Positions 35,771 to 47,114 of a DNA stretch of 64,000 nucleotides are shown in pieces (position 1 is the stretch's first letter; the number at the start of each line of letters is the position of its first letter). The DNA lies in NCBI GenBank assembly GCA_026936325.1, contig JAPTHN010000100.1:597501-661500 (forward strand), given 5' to 3'. A model generated the notes under the pieces. The model saw nothing but the letters and a program-made list of their open reading frames with translations. It searched no databases and was not told where the DNA came from. Source of the stretch: Platynereis dumerilii (Eukaryota; Annelida; Polychaeta; Phyllodocida; Nereididae). The position numbers were made by a program, and so were the translations under genes.

Positions 35771-36840
35771 GGTTCAGGTCCAGAGTTGTTTCCTTGAAAA
35801 GCCTCGATTTCAGTTCCTGCTAATAAAAATATGTGATGATTTATTGGGACAGCCAGCCAGTAGAGACATTTGATGTTCTGAAAAAAGAATTGCTATGCAT
35901 TGATATTGTGTCTGTTCGCTAATAGATTGGCCTTGTTTTTGGGAAAATTTGGCCTGGAAAAGCATGCAAATTCCGGGAATTTGATTTTAAAATGCTTTAG
36001 AGAACCCATGTATGCTACCATAATTTTACACACATAATTATTATAATGCATCATTGTTTGTATCTCACTATTCTATAGATTATATTCTGTATGTCATTTA
36101 ATTATGTTAAATGACGTCTGCCAAGAAACCCCTATGTTCTCTGTAAGTAAGTCACGCCACTGTTGTTATATTGTCGGACCGCGAAACAGCGACTTGAAGA
36201 GCATGATTGTCCATATCTTTATATTAATGTGTGATTCTAAGGATTCTGGGATAGCTACCAGGTGGTTGCCATTTTCCATAATTTCAGCATTCCAGGTTCA
36301 TTGTTCACCATTCTAATATAGCCACGTGCGTAGATTACTGTTTTTCCTATCCCAAAATACCAAATATGACCATAATCATGCTATATTCTTGGTGTTATCT
36401 TGCTGGTACGTTTCTTACCGAGAAACTTTCTGCAGCCATTGCTCATTATTCACACAACCCTCACCACTGTGCATGCTCAAACTGACCTATTTCCCCCACC
36501 CCCCACATTCCTGAGAGATCCAATGGTTTTACATTGACCACCTGCTTTTGACACAAAGAAAAGTATTGAAAAGTTTTAAAATTAGCTTTTCTAATTCTTG
36601 ACCCCAAAAAAAGTATTGAAAAGTTTTCTAATTCATGTCACTGTGACATTAGTGCACAGCAGCAGTCAGAGTGATTCTTTACACATTGAATCAAACACTT
36701 CATAACACATAGGCCTATAGATAGAAGGCAGGGAGGGAGGGATGGCTTTAATAAGTGGCTTAAGTAATGAAGGGATGAAGGAATGAAGGAAGGAAGGTGG
36801 AAGACAAAAGGATAATTAGGTAGATAGATACAGGCCTAGT
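35771..36840. other. No gene; small duplications
   Basis: The phrase agtattgaaaagtttt is duplicated at about 36560 and 36611. A purine-rich ggaagg-type stretch lies at 36724-36800. Confidence 0.45.
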
Positions 36841-36849
36841 ACTGCATTA

Positions 36850-39016
36850 ACAGCTCTTGAAATGGAATTGCTTTAGACATTTGGACAGTTGTTAGTATTG
36901 ACATTCAGCTACAGCTCAGCTATTGATCTCCCTATGAGCTAGAGTTTGGCCTGTCTGGATCAGTGAGGCAAACAACATCACAACCACTGGTTTGGTTTAG
37001 TGGTTTTAGTTGTGCTAGAACCATGGTGCTGTGGTTACTGGTTAGGTTGTTTTGTACATGTATATTTTTAGTGATTTGTAGCATAGACAATACATTGTCC
37101 CATGCAATAGACAACCTTCCAACTTCATGCATTCTCATTCATCTGTATTATGTAGTGGTTACAAAATTGTCCTGATGAGCAAGCAAACCTTTGCATCCAA
37201 CCGCTACCATGTCTGCAAAGCTTGTCTCTGAGACTTGTTAGTGATTTGTGGACTTGCTTGATCCAGAACATGGAAAACAATCAGGACTTCCTTGTTGTTG
37301 TGCCATTGATTCAGTTCTTTCTATTTTGCATCGAACCACTTCGAAAATGTAGGTCCATTTTTTATACATTGTATTCTTTCAAAGTTTCAGTTAGCCCCAC
37401 TTTTACGCCTTCTTTTGTAGTAAATATCAGTTGGTCTAAACTTATGAACATATGAAGTCGTCCAATCAAGTGAAAAATAAACCCATGCATAAATAATATT
37501 AAATATAGTATTGTCTTGTTTCCATGAGGGGGATTACCTCTGAAAATTCAGAGAGAGCAAATATCAAGATTCCTACTAAACTATGCAGGCCCCACTGCAA
37601 GCATGCACTTCCAAACACACATGTGCACTTGCTGCTGGCTTTCCTAAATAAACAGATTATTTTCCCACACACTGGGGATCTAAGCCAGGGCTTTGATCAC
37701 CTCACCTGCACCAGGTGGCTTGGATCAAGCCAAATTCCAGCAACAAAGCCAGCAATGAGTACAAGTAACCACTAATTAGGGTTTAATTGGTTTAATATGG
37801 TTAAGTTTGGTTTTGTGGCTTTAGGTTTAAGTGATGGTGATTTAGGGGAGGAGGTTCATTTTAAAACTAGATAATTGGACGATGAAGTTGACAATGGTAT
37901 TTTTAAGATGTGATATGATACGATACAATATACTTTATTCAGTCACAGACAATGTGAACCTTGACATGGTTATTAGAACTTTCAGTTTGGCCAGACAGTG
38001 CAAAAGTATACTTATTTAAATAAACAAAAGAACATCATCAAGATACAGACATGTGACTGTCTACAAGTGGAACGCTGTTACATTGCCACATCTTTTCCAG
38101 CCTTGGCAGATCAGCACATATGCTGTCATGTGTTGCCACCTAGTGACTAGTGAGCTATTCCACGACCTCCTGCGAGGGGTCCACATCATTTCAGTCTGAG
38201 GAACTCACACAATTTTGTCTGGAAGAAACTGTTTTTGTTTCTGAGTGTGCTGATGGCCTTGTCTACTTCCTTAGAGAGTGTGATTGCCGAGTCTGACTCT
38301 TGTATACATCAATGTTGAATAGAAATTTTGTGAATGTGCAATGAAATTGGATTTATTTCTTGGGACAGCAATGCTGTAGCATACAAAGATAACTTTTGTG
38401 CCAGGTGGCAGCAGCATGCAGTTCTCATTTTCACCAGACAAGATATGTGATTTTACAATCTGATGCTACTGGGCACAAATGAATTATCATAACGTCTGAT
38501 TCTATGTTATATTTTTTAGTAAGTACCTGCTGCAAATTTCTGAAGAATCTCAAATATAAATTCCCTGAATTTAGTAAGGCTTCTGGTTTCAGAGTCAGTG
38601 TTTTCGCCATAAGTTTTGTTCAAATAAATCTCCATATCACTGCTCAGTTCTTGCGATAAGCTCTGCACACACAGAGAGTTGTTTGCAAGGTGTAGTTGCT
38701 TCTCTAAAGTTGCAATTTTGTTGTGTAAAAACATTATGGATAGAATATGTTGCATGAAGCAGGGAGGGGTTGTCCATTGCAGCGAACAAGTTGCTTATTT
38801 CTAAGAACATCACTGAACCACCTAGCCACAGTACCATGGTTCTGACACAACTGAAACCACTAGACTAACTCAAACCATTGGTTGTAATGTTATTTGCCTC
38901 ACTGCTCCAGACAGGCCAAACTCTAGCTCATAGGAAGATCGATAGCTGAGCTGCAGCCAGCTGTCAATACTAACAACCGTCCAAATGTCTAATGCAATTC
39001 CATTTCAAGAGCTGTG
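36850..39016. repeat. Long inverted repeat, 0.2-0.4 kb arms, about 2.17 kb
   Basis: 36850-37048 and 38818-39016 are reverse complements at about 85-90% (cagctcttgaaatggaattg at the left end). Weaker similarity extends inward to about 37270 and 38590. A third, partial copy of the outer right end lies at about 39445-39520. An open frame of 79 codons on the minus strand (38516-38755) with a coiled-coil-like pattern lies near the right arm, but its status is unclear. Confidence 0.65.
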
Positions 39017-39084
39017 GATGAACTACCATGCTCTTAAAGACACTTCTAAAAGGTGTAACAATATACCACCAGAGGCAAGACTTT

Positions 39085-39430
39085 GTTACACAGAACTTCT
39101 TAGCTGATGTCATTCAAAATAAACACATTTATGAAATACAGACAAACTTCTTAGCTGATGTCATTCAAAATAAACACATTTATGAAATACAGACAAACTT
39201 TGTAGCTGATGTCACTCAAAATAAACACATTTATGAAATACAGACAAACTTCTTAGCTGATGTCTTTCAAAATAAACACATTTATGAAATACAGACAAAC
39301 TTCTCAGCTGATGTCATTCAAAATAAACACATTTATGAAATACAGACAAACTTCTTGGCTGATTTCATTCAAAATAAACACATTTATGAAATACAAACTT
39401 CTTAGCTGATTTTATTTAAGATAAACAAAA
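39085..39430. repeat. 51-bp minisatellite, about 6-7 copies
   Basis: The unit, with cttagctgatgtcattcaaa and aaacacatttatgaaataca, repeats every 51 bp from 39090 to 39410, with a degenerate last copy. The plus frame gives a 17-residue repeat (TNFLADVIQNKHIYEIQ). Low divergence points to recent expansion. It lies between duplicated pieces of the neighbouring repeat. Confidence 0.9.
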
Positions 39431-39755
39431 TTATGAAATACAAACAGCTGTCAAAACCAAAACTATCCAAATATCTGATGCAATTACATTTTATGGACAA
39501 CCATGAATGACATTAAAGCAGTGATGGAAACTGGGGGGGGGGAGCTTAGGGGAGCTGAGCTCCCTTGATCAGAAAACTGGGGGAGCTCTTCCCTGCTACA
39601 GCTCCCCCAATGATCAGTGGCGAAAATACAATTGTCTGATCACTTTTTAGGTACTACTAGTCAAAATTATTTTCTGGTGGCAGGAATTTTTCCCTAAAAT
39701 AAAAATTAATAGCGTGATGCTTCCACACCAACCAAGAGCTCCCAGATGAAAACTT

Positions 39756-41600
39756 TTTCATTTCCATCACTGCCTTAAAGACTAGAAAGGTGTAACAATG
39801 CTTCTTTTCTTCTTCTGGCATATTCACGCCTGTGCTACTGATTTGTAATATTCTCCCACATGCCTTATTTGAACCTTCCATAATAGCCAGACATGAGATA
39901 ATGTCTTGAAACGGCTAAAATCAGCACAATTTCTCCTTAACTCAGCAGCTTTTCCACATGACATCTTTATGATGGCTTAAAATATTATTTCAAGCCGGCC
40001 ATGCATCTTGTTATTTCAAAATCACTTTATGAGCGTAACATAATTCCACTCATTAATAAATTAAGACACACCTTGTTGGTCTTTAGTGTCATGTTTAAAT
40101 GGTCTTAAATGCTTTGTTTTCAGTGTTTTGTTGAATGTCTGTCAATATTTTCAGCTTTTAGTTCTCATCTTTCAAAAGAATAATGAATTTGTGAATCGTG
40201 ATGTGAGAAATGCTAAAGAAATCATTGTCAAAAACACCTGTTCTGAACCAAATGGTTCTTGACAAATTTCTCCAAAAATCAAGCCTGGTTTTGGCATGTC
40301 ATCTTCTAGATTTTCTCCATCTTGCATTTTTGTTACTGGCTTCACAGACTTTTTTTTGCACACAATATTTTATTTAGCAAGAATCCTCTGTAGTCTGAAT
40401 CTATCTGTCTAATATTTGTATGGTATTGTCTTTGGTAAAAAGGACAGGCCTCTTGAGCAATAGAGATACAAAGGATTTCCATTTGTCAGCTTTCCCCCTC
40501 CAATTTGCCCCTTGATTCTTGGCGTATTAGTTTCTATGAATATCTAATCGTCCCCTGTCACTTTGATGGTGGATATTGTTATTAACAAATGTAACTGTAA
40601 GGTTGGATACAAATCAGTGAAATCACTGTCCCTGTGCAGCTATGGTACAGCTAATAGACACCAGCAATGAACTCCTCCCATGAAAAATGCCCATTTCCAT
40701 CACTGCCTTAAAGACTAGAAAGGTGTAACAGCGCTTCTTTTTTTCTTCTGGCATATTCACGCCTGTGCTACTGATTTGTAATATTCTCCCACATGCCTTA
40801 TTTGAACCTTCCATAATAGCCAGATATGAGATAATGCCTTGAAATGGCTAAAATCAGCACAATTTCTCCTTAACTCAGCAGCTTTTCCACATGCCATCTT
40901 TATGAGGACATTATAATATGATGGCTTGAATTATTATTTCAAGCCAACCACGCATCTTGTTATTTCAAAATCACTTTATGAGTATAACATGATTCCACTC
41001 ATTAATAACTTAAGACACACCTTATGGGCTTTTAGTGTCATGTTTAAATGGTCTTAAATGCTTTGTTGTCGGTGTTTTGTTGAATGTCTGTCAATATTTT
41101 CAGCTTTTAGTTCTCTTCTTTCAAAAGAATAATGAATTTGTGAATCGTGATGTGAGAAATGCTAAAGAAATCATTGTCAAAAACACCTGTTCTGAACCAA
41201 ATGGTTCTTGACAAATTTCTCCAAAAATCAAGCCTGGTTTTGGCATGTCATCTTCTAGATTTTCTCCATCTTGCATTTTTGTCGCTGGCTTCACAGACTT
41301 TCTTTTTGCGCACAATATTTTATTTAGCAAGAATCCTCTGTAGTCTGCATCTATCTGTCTAATATTTGTATGGTATTGTCTTTGGTAAAACAGACAGGCC
41401 TCTTGAGCAATGGAGATACAAAGGACTTCCATTTGTCAGCTTTCCCCTCCAATTTGCCCCTTGTCTCTTGGCGGTTTAGTTTCTATGAATATCTAATCGT
41501 CCCCTGTCACTTTGTGGGTGGATATGGCTATTAACAAATGTAGCTGTAAGGTCGGATACAAATCATTGTCCCTGTGTAGCTATGATGTAACTAATACATT
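39756..41600. repeat. 0.9-kb tandem duplication (family I)
   Basis: 39756-40640 and 40690-41600 are about 93-95% identical (for example ggcatattcacgcctgtgct, aagcctggttttggcatgtc). Copy 2 has a 20-bp extra segment near 40905. A minus-strand frame is preserved in both (shared DGENLEDDMPKPGLIFGEIC), which may reflect recent duplication only. An inverted partial third copy is at 44420-44640. Confidence 0.85.
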
Positions 41601-41985
41601 GTAAATACCAGTGTGTGCAGTGGCCACATCTCAATAAGCAACCTTCCAGGAAATACAACCTTTTGCACCATATCTCTCATTTTGTGACTGATAAACCTGC
41701 AAGAAATTGTTATTGTCATGTCATTAAACAAGTCTTTTAATACATTTATCATATAAAAAATGTAAGGCGGGTAGTAGAGCTTTACTTCCTGTATTCATAT
41801 GTTGACAAGGCTGGATTTAACAGATAGTTAGACATCACCCAGATACTTATACCATTGGAAAAGCTAGTATCTAACTGACAATTTTATATGTTAGCGCCCA
41901 GCAACAGCAAACAAACAATCAGATTATTGTTTATTTTGCAAAAATTAGAAGTTAAAATGTATAATAGAAGAAGCGTATGATGTCT
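41601..41985. other. No gene recognised
   Basis: AT-rich. Phrases such as atctaactgaca near 41870 resemble the adjoining hairpin element and may be part of it. Confidence 0.4.
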
Positions 41986-41990
41986 AAGTC

Positions 41991-42107
41991 AGTTAGACAC
42001 CTCTTTGTTGGGTCCTAACATGCATTTTTGTCAGTTAGATCCCTCCCTTCGGTCGGGATCTAACTGACAAAAATGCATGTTAGAATCCTCCAAATCGGTG
42101 TCTAACT
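41991..42107. repeat. Hairpin with perfect 29-bp inner stem
   Basis: 42015-42043 and 42055-42083 are perfect reverse complements (29 of 29) around an 11-nt loop. An outer, imperfect stem pairs 41991-42014 with 42084-42107, including 10 perfect pairs (agttagacac). The pattern fits a snap-back MITE. If transcribed, it would fold into a long hairpin RNA. Confidence 0.9.
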
Positions 42108-42120
42108 AATACGGACTACA

Positions 42121-42210
42121 GTGCTCGTAATGAGGCACCACAAATTCTTGGCACGAGATGAACCATCCATCTAACATGGGTTTCACAGGCTAGATTTCAA
42201 TGTGTCCTTA
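42121..42210 (-). mobile_element. SINE B fragment, decayed
   Basis: Minus strand: aacccatgttagatggatgg, then catctcgtgccaagaatttg, then gtgcctcattacgag. No head was recognised. Confidence 0.5.
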
Positions 42211-42669
42211 CTTTTAAGAGCAACTGTACCTTAGAGACATACAGATTCAAAACAACCTTATACTTAGAAATAAGAATCTCCCTGTAATTTGTTGTATACC
42301 TTTGACAAACCTGAGCCTTGGGTTAGTATTTCTTTGAGGACATCATTCAGTTGTGTGGTTCCTCCTGTTACCATGGATCTTGTTGATGCCAGTTGCCATG
42401 GAAACGTGTATATTTGTCACGTGACCTTGCCTGTGGGTGTGGCAACTTTTAAGAGAAAAGTTCCATGTCTTTAATGGCATCCTTAAAGCTTTTATTTTTA
42501 CTGGCATCTTGGTATTTATATGGATTAATGAACATGCTATCATGTCCTGTTTACAGAACAGTTTATGTCTACAGTACATCGTAATAAAATAAATCGTAAA
42601 TGAGCATAATGGTCCCTGCATGCTAAAACTGCACATTCTGCTGTCATAAAGCAGTCTTTTTGGGGCAGT
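42211..42669. other. No gene recognised
   Basis: AT-rich sequence with short open frames only. Confidence 0.45.
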
Positions 42670-42963
42670 CGTGGGGAGGGAAAATGGTTAGCTCAGTGGT
42701 AGCGCGCTGGGCTGCCAATCGCTGTGTCCATGGTTCGAATCCAGCTCTTGCCGGGTTGCCTGGGCCTATGTTGGACAGCGGTTTTCAATCATACTTCACC
42801 TCTTTGCTGTGCCCTCCTCCTGTCCTGATTGGCCTACCAAGTGCATAAATACAAGATGTAGAACCCCAATCACCCTTCCATCCATATGGCTCATTGTCTG
42901 TCCTGTTGCACTTTTTCAGTGCATAAATACAGTACATAAAACCACAATCATCCATCCATCGCA
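42670..42963 (+). mobile_element. SINE A, well preserved, with second tail unit
   Basis: The tRNA-like head is clear: ttagctcagtggtagcgcgc (A box) and ggttcgaatccagctcttgc (B box), with an anticodon-loop-like ctgccaa. The body (gcctatgttggacagcggtt) and tail run to about 42890. A second 3' unit follows (ctgtcctgttgcactttttc, then gtgcataaatacagtacata, then atcatccatccatc). Compare the double tail at 26.1 kb. Confidence 0.8.
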
Positions 42964-43271
42964 ACATAATCAATATTCATGTTTTATGACGCTGGCATTG
43001 CAGACAGTCTATATAGATTGAGGCAGGTGTTGAAAGTGTCTTGGCAAGATCATAAAATACTGAATAATGTATTGCTTCATATGTGCAGGTGAGGCTGCAA
43101 GATCTATTAATGTGACACCTGGCTTCCTTGTGCTGCAGATAATGTACAGGCTTAGAAAAAAATATCTGTGTGAAACGTTGGTGTCTTATATTGATATTGA
43201 TTGATTCCATAGAGCTATTAGTCTGTCACCACCTGATATATGCATGACAGTTATCTGGTAACTGTCATGGT

Positions 43272-43443
43272 ATATGTGATGCGGGAAGGGGTTCAGCAGT
43301 AGGCTGCCTGTTGTTTGGTCCCGAATTCGATTCCATCTCCAGTCGGATCGCCTGGACTTGTGTTGGACAGAAGTTTCAGTCATCGTTTGCCTCATTGATG
43401 TGTCCTCCTCCTGTCATAATTAGCTTACCAAGTGCACAGATAT
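43272..43443 (+). mobile_element. SINE A, interrupted at its 3' end by a transposon
   Basis: Head ggttcagcagtaggctgcct, B box gaattcgattccatct, body gtgttggacagaagtttcag, and 3' region aattagcttaccaagtgcac to agatat at 43443. The remaining SINE 3' end appears to resume after the transposon at 44265 (ctacaggacgtt). Confidence 0.75.
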
Positions 43444-44264
43444 GGGAGACCGGGTTAAGTTGTGCCACGGGGTAAGTTGTGCCGCCAACTGCTCGGGTGA
43501 AATGAAGAACTGGGTAAAGAAGGCAATGCCACCCATTTATACCCATTTATACCCATTTGGTCAACATCATTAGGCACCAAGAAAAAAACCACCAAATATA
43601 ATGGTATGAAAAGCTGTTGTTAGATTTCATCTCGCATTATTTGTTTATTTTTGACAACCAGTTTTATCCAGAAAATCGATTTGGGGTAAGTTGTGCCGTT
43701 TTGATTGGGGCGAGTTGTGCCAATGGTATGATATAGGATTTAATTTTTTACTCATATTTTTTGTCTTCATTCAACGCAAGGCCTAAACATGTTATGAAAT
43801 AACTCACACTTAATTAAAGGAACATGTGTTGAAAGTGTTATACCACCCTCTAAACAATAAATAATCCTAGTTTTTGCAGAACTTTTTAATTTTTGCATAA
43901 ATAGCACATAAATGTTTGATTAGTGTCATGTGACATGTCAGACATCAGTTAACAACATAATACAAATGATCTACATGAAGAAACTGGTGAAAAATAAGGG
44001 TTTTTTTTTCAAATAAATTAGGTGGAACAACTTACCCCAGCATTCGGCACAACTTACCCCAGCACCGGGGTAAGTTGTGCCATTTGACCTACTTTTTTCA
44101 AATGCCTACCATGATCTTCCCAATTTTCAGACTGCCCTGAAACTTTGGTCGATTCTGGCCAACGTATTATATTTTGATGTCTGATTTTCAGATTACATGA
44201 TTAAGCTTTGGTTTTTCGGAAAATCAGCCTGACACAAAAGATGGCACAACTTCCCCCGTCTCCC
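43444..44264. mobile_element. Non-autonomous DNA transposon, GGGAGAC termini
   Basis: 821 bp. The left end is GGGAGACCGGGTTAAGTTGT and the right end reverse complemented is GGGAGACGGGGGAAGTTGTG, so the terminal inverted repeat is about 24 bp. The motif ggggtaagttgtgcc recurs in both orientations in the interior (near 43470, 43684, 44030 and 44070), probably as binding repeats. No transposase is seen. It is inserted at a TA-containing site in a SINE A tail. The superfamily is undetermined. Confidence 0.75.
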
Positions 44265-44419
44265 CTACAGGACGTTTAAATGATACCAAAATATTTCAAT
44301 TTTTTGCAGTTTTTAGTTCCACTTGCACATTTTAAGACGTCGGCAATGCATGAAATGGCCACATTGTTGACACAAAAATGGCGCTAAGTGTTGCAATGGC
44401 GCAAACAGAACACACAGTG

Positions 44420-44640
44420 ATTCATCTGGGACAATGATTTGTATCTGACCTTACAGCTACATTTGTTAATAGCCATATCCACCCACAAAGTGACAGGGGA
44501 CATTTAGATATTCATAGGAACTAAACCACCAAGAGACAAGGGGCAAATTGGAGGGGAAAGCCGACAAATGGAAGTCCTTTGTCTCTCCATTCCTCAAGAG
44601 GCATTTCTGTTTTTACCAACAACCATATCAGCAAAATAAT
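44420..44640. repeat. Inverted partial copy of family I
   Basis: Reverse complement of the end of the 39756-41600 units (for example ctacatttgttaatagccat, gaggggaaagccgacaaatg). It ends about 60 bp before the GATA tract at the LINE 3' end. Confidence 0.7.
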
Positions 44641-44699
44641 AATATAGGTAGATAGATATATTTTCCAAAAAAGTACTCCATATTTATGAGCAGGCGTGT

Positions 44700-44700
44700 T

Positions 44701-44731
<31 letters not shown>
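44700..44731. repeat. (GATA)n at the 3' side of the LINE
   Basis: About seven to eight GATA units directly follow the LINE 3' end (LINE on minus strand), separated by a (TAA)-like stretch at 44732-44762. It could be the LINE's own tail or the target sequence. Confidence 0.85.
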
Positions 44732-44732
<1 letters not shown>

Positions 44733-45491
44733 TTATTATTATTATCATTATTATTTATTAATATTAGACCATTTCTAAGGTGCTACCATTTGCAGAAACA
44801 TATGCATTCAGGGGCGCCGTACAACACTACTAAGATGAAATCGTAAAAAATAGAAATGTCTTTAATTGTTTCTTAAATTGGAGAAAATTGTCAATACTGC
44901 GGATGTCAGCCGACATCTGATTCCATAGTCGAGAGCCATACACACGGATTGACCTGTCGGCAAAGGTTGCCCGTCTGGTGAAAGGTACCTCCAGAATGAT
45001 ACCACTGCTAGATGCAGATCGAGTCGCTCTAGCGAAAGTCTTGACTTGAAAAAGATTTCTCAGATATTCTGGTGCCAACTTGTGTATGCATTTGTATACA
45101 ATGCATAGGACCTTGAAGTCTATTCTTTGTCTTATTGGCAGCCAGTGTAACTTCAACAGAGCCTGTTTAGAACTGTCATATTTAGACAGACCCAACACAA
45201 CTTTAGCAGCCCAGTTCTGGACTCTTTGAAGTCTGTTGATGGCAGTGGCTGGCAAGCCACATAAGATGCTATTTGAATAGTCCAAGTGGCTTAAAACAAG
45301 AGAAGATGCAAGAAGCTTGGCAGTGTCAATGTCGATGAATCTCCTTATTTGGCTAATATTTCTGATGTTAATAATTGCAATCTTGCATTTTGACTTGATG
45401 TGGTCATTCAAAGTCAATGAATTGTCCAAGTAAACACCTAGATATTTCACAGAATCCCCAGTGGAGACCGTTTCACCACCAACACGTAATT
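44732..45491 (-). mobile_element. 5'-truncated LINE (CR1/L2/Daphne-like), C-terminal piece
   Basis: Minus strand. The 220 codons from about 45491 to the TAG at 44830-44832 encode the region just after the reverse transcriptase catalytic box. It has the YLGVYLD thumb motif, SHLDYSNSILCGLP, RLQRVQNWAAKVVLG, LHWLPIRQRIDFKVL, KLAPEYL, and a C-terminal WNQMSADIR region. These words are typical of CR1/L2/Daphne-type non-LTR elements. The frame has no internal stop, so the insertion is fairly young. The 3' UTR is about 90-100 bp and ends in AT-rich then CTAT units. The 5' end is cut where it meets a (GATA)n tract, so endonuclease and most of the reverse transcriptase are missing. Confidence 0.85.
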
Positions 45492-45494
45492 TGT

Positions 45495-45591
<97 letters not shown>

Positions 45592-45640
45592 GGGTAGGTA
45601 GGCGGGTAGGTAGGCAGGAAGGCAGGTAGGTAGGCCTAAG
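45492..45640. repeat. (GATA)n tract at the LINE 5' junction
   Basis: About 24 GATA units at 45494-45590, then degenerate GGTA/GGCA units to about 45640. On the minus strand it gives a spurious Ser-Ile-Tyr-Leu peptide fused in frame to the LINE fragment. Confidence 0.95.
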
Positions 45641-46230
45641 AAGTTAAGGTGGCTTATCAAACATGTTTGTGTGTTGCATTAGGTAGTCCAAGCCTAGGTG
45701 GGTTGATTGGGATAGGTAGGTCTGCCCTCTTCCTCTTCACTGCACTTTTACTACTAGTCTACTACACCCATTCATTCGTTCTTTCATTCCATCTCTCATT
45801 CCCAATTACACAGGGTATGCTCATAATATTTATACTATCCACCTTGCACACACCTTGGTAAAGATATCTGTGATATTGCAAAAAATGTGAGAAACCAAGC
45901 TGCTCTTGGTGAATGTCTGCTATGCTGAGGAAGTTTATGACACCACATTTGGGGTATGTGCAGTGCAGCAGCATTGGTAGGGTGAGATATCCAGAAATCC
46001 CAGGAATATCCAGGAATATTCAGGAATATTGCCAGGAATGTGTGTTTAATATGAGTTTTTGTGAGAGTTTTTGTGGTTGTAGAGAGATCAGTTTATGCCA
46101 CTGGCTTTGGCATCCTTTGGTGATGAGTCTTGTATAAGCTTCATAATTTATACCATTCATTTATTTATAATAAGATCAGATATTGATATAACAAATAATT
46201 TAGTCAATTGTAATTTAAATGCTATATTGT
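45641..46230. other. No gene; small tandem repeat
   Basis: At 45990-46040 the phrase ccaggaatat(t) is repeated four times. Otherwise there is no recognised feature. Confidence 0.45.
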
Positions 46231-46231
46231 A

Positions 46232-46320
46232 GCTAACACAGTAGCTTGTTGGGTCAATTGGTAAGGTTTGTCTCTGCTTCTCTGAAGGTCCTGAGTTTGA
46301 TCCCTTGTCAATTTAGAAAT
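46232..46320 (+). mobile_element. tRNA-like SINE head or tRNA pseudogene
   Basis: A-box-like tgggtcaattggtaaggttt and B-box-like cctgagtttgatccc, separated by about 40 nt. Stem pairing is poor, so a working tRNA is unlikely. It does not clearly belong to family A or B. Confidence 0.4.
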
Positions 46321-46784
46321 AATACCACTTTGTTTGGGTGAGATCAAATAATGATACAAAATAGACTCAGATATCATAGACTTCGTATGTGAATTAAAGT
46401 AAAGTACCCCATGCTTGAGATTTGAGAGGAAAACTTACATTGTTTTGGACACCCAGCCTCATCATTTCATCCTTATATCTGCCTCCAGATTTTTATGATT
46501 ATCACGCATCAGCTTGTTATAAAAGCTTGAGGCCCTACTTGACTGGTCATGACATGCAAACACCAATGTAGTTCATTCCATGATTTAAAAGTGGGTAACA
46601 GGAACTATTGTGGATGTTAAAACCAATAGACTCTGTGATAAGAACATTTTGAACATCCCTTGTTGAAAACTGGAAGTCATGCCTCCCTGGAATTTGAATT
46701 AAAAAAAAAAAGTATTGCAACCTATGCATAGGATTTGTATCATCCAAGAAACACCTATTTAGTTGGAGAAACCCTGGTTAGTCG
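46321..46784. other. No gene recognised
   Basis: AT-rich, nothing recognised. Confidence 0.4.
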
Positions 46785-47114
46785 TGACAATGGGCAAGTT
46801 GCGCCAGTCACTTTTTTTTCTTGAAATAAAAAAGTCAAAAAGGGGATGCCTCCAAATGAAAGCTCCTATGCGTTCACACAATGACAACAAAATTATGTGG
46901 CATTGTAAAAACAAGCAAGTATATTGCAGTGACAATTCAACATTTCAAAAATTTGAAGTTCCCATTTCTATCTTGAATTATCCATTGTGCCTCAATTAAA
47001 GCAAAGATGTTGAATATTGATATCCGATTCTGATTATGTAGAAAGCCTTGAAATATGAATTTTTGGCAAGTTGGATCAAAGCAAAAAAAGTTACAACTTA
47101 CCCCGGTCTCCCTG
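46785..47114. mobile_element. Second, decayed GGGAGAC-type transposon
   Basis: The left end has gggcaagttgcgccag (outermost bases lost) and the right end acaacttaccccggtctccc. A ggcaagttgg repeat lies near 47067. The length is about 330 bp, shorter than the 43.4 kb copy, with unrelated middle sequence. Confidence 0.55.

Noticed and set aside
38516-38837. 79-codon minus-strand frame with coiled-coil-like pattern
   Set aside because: It lies in the inner part of an inverted-repeat arm, overlaps another open frame, and has no splice context. Not enough to call a gene.
42692-42760. Functional tRNA in the SINE A head
   Set aside because: A and B boxes are present but cloverleaf pairing fails, and the same head recurs with the SINE body attached.
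44830-45660. A single 276-codon protein
   Set aside because: The first 56 codons are microsatellite. Only the remaining 220 codons are LINE, so it is not one gene.
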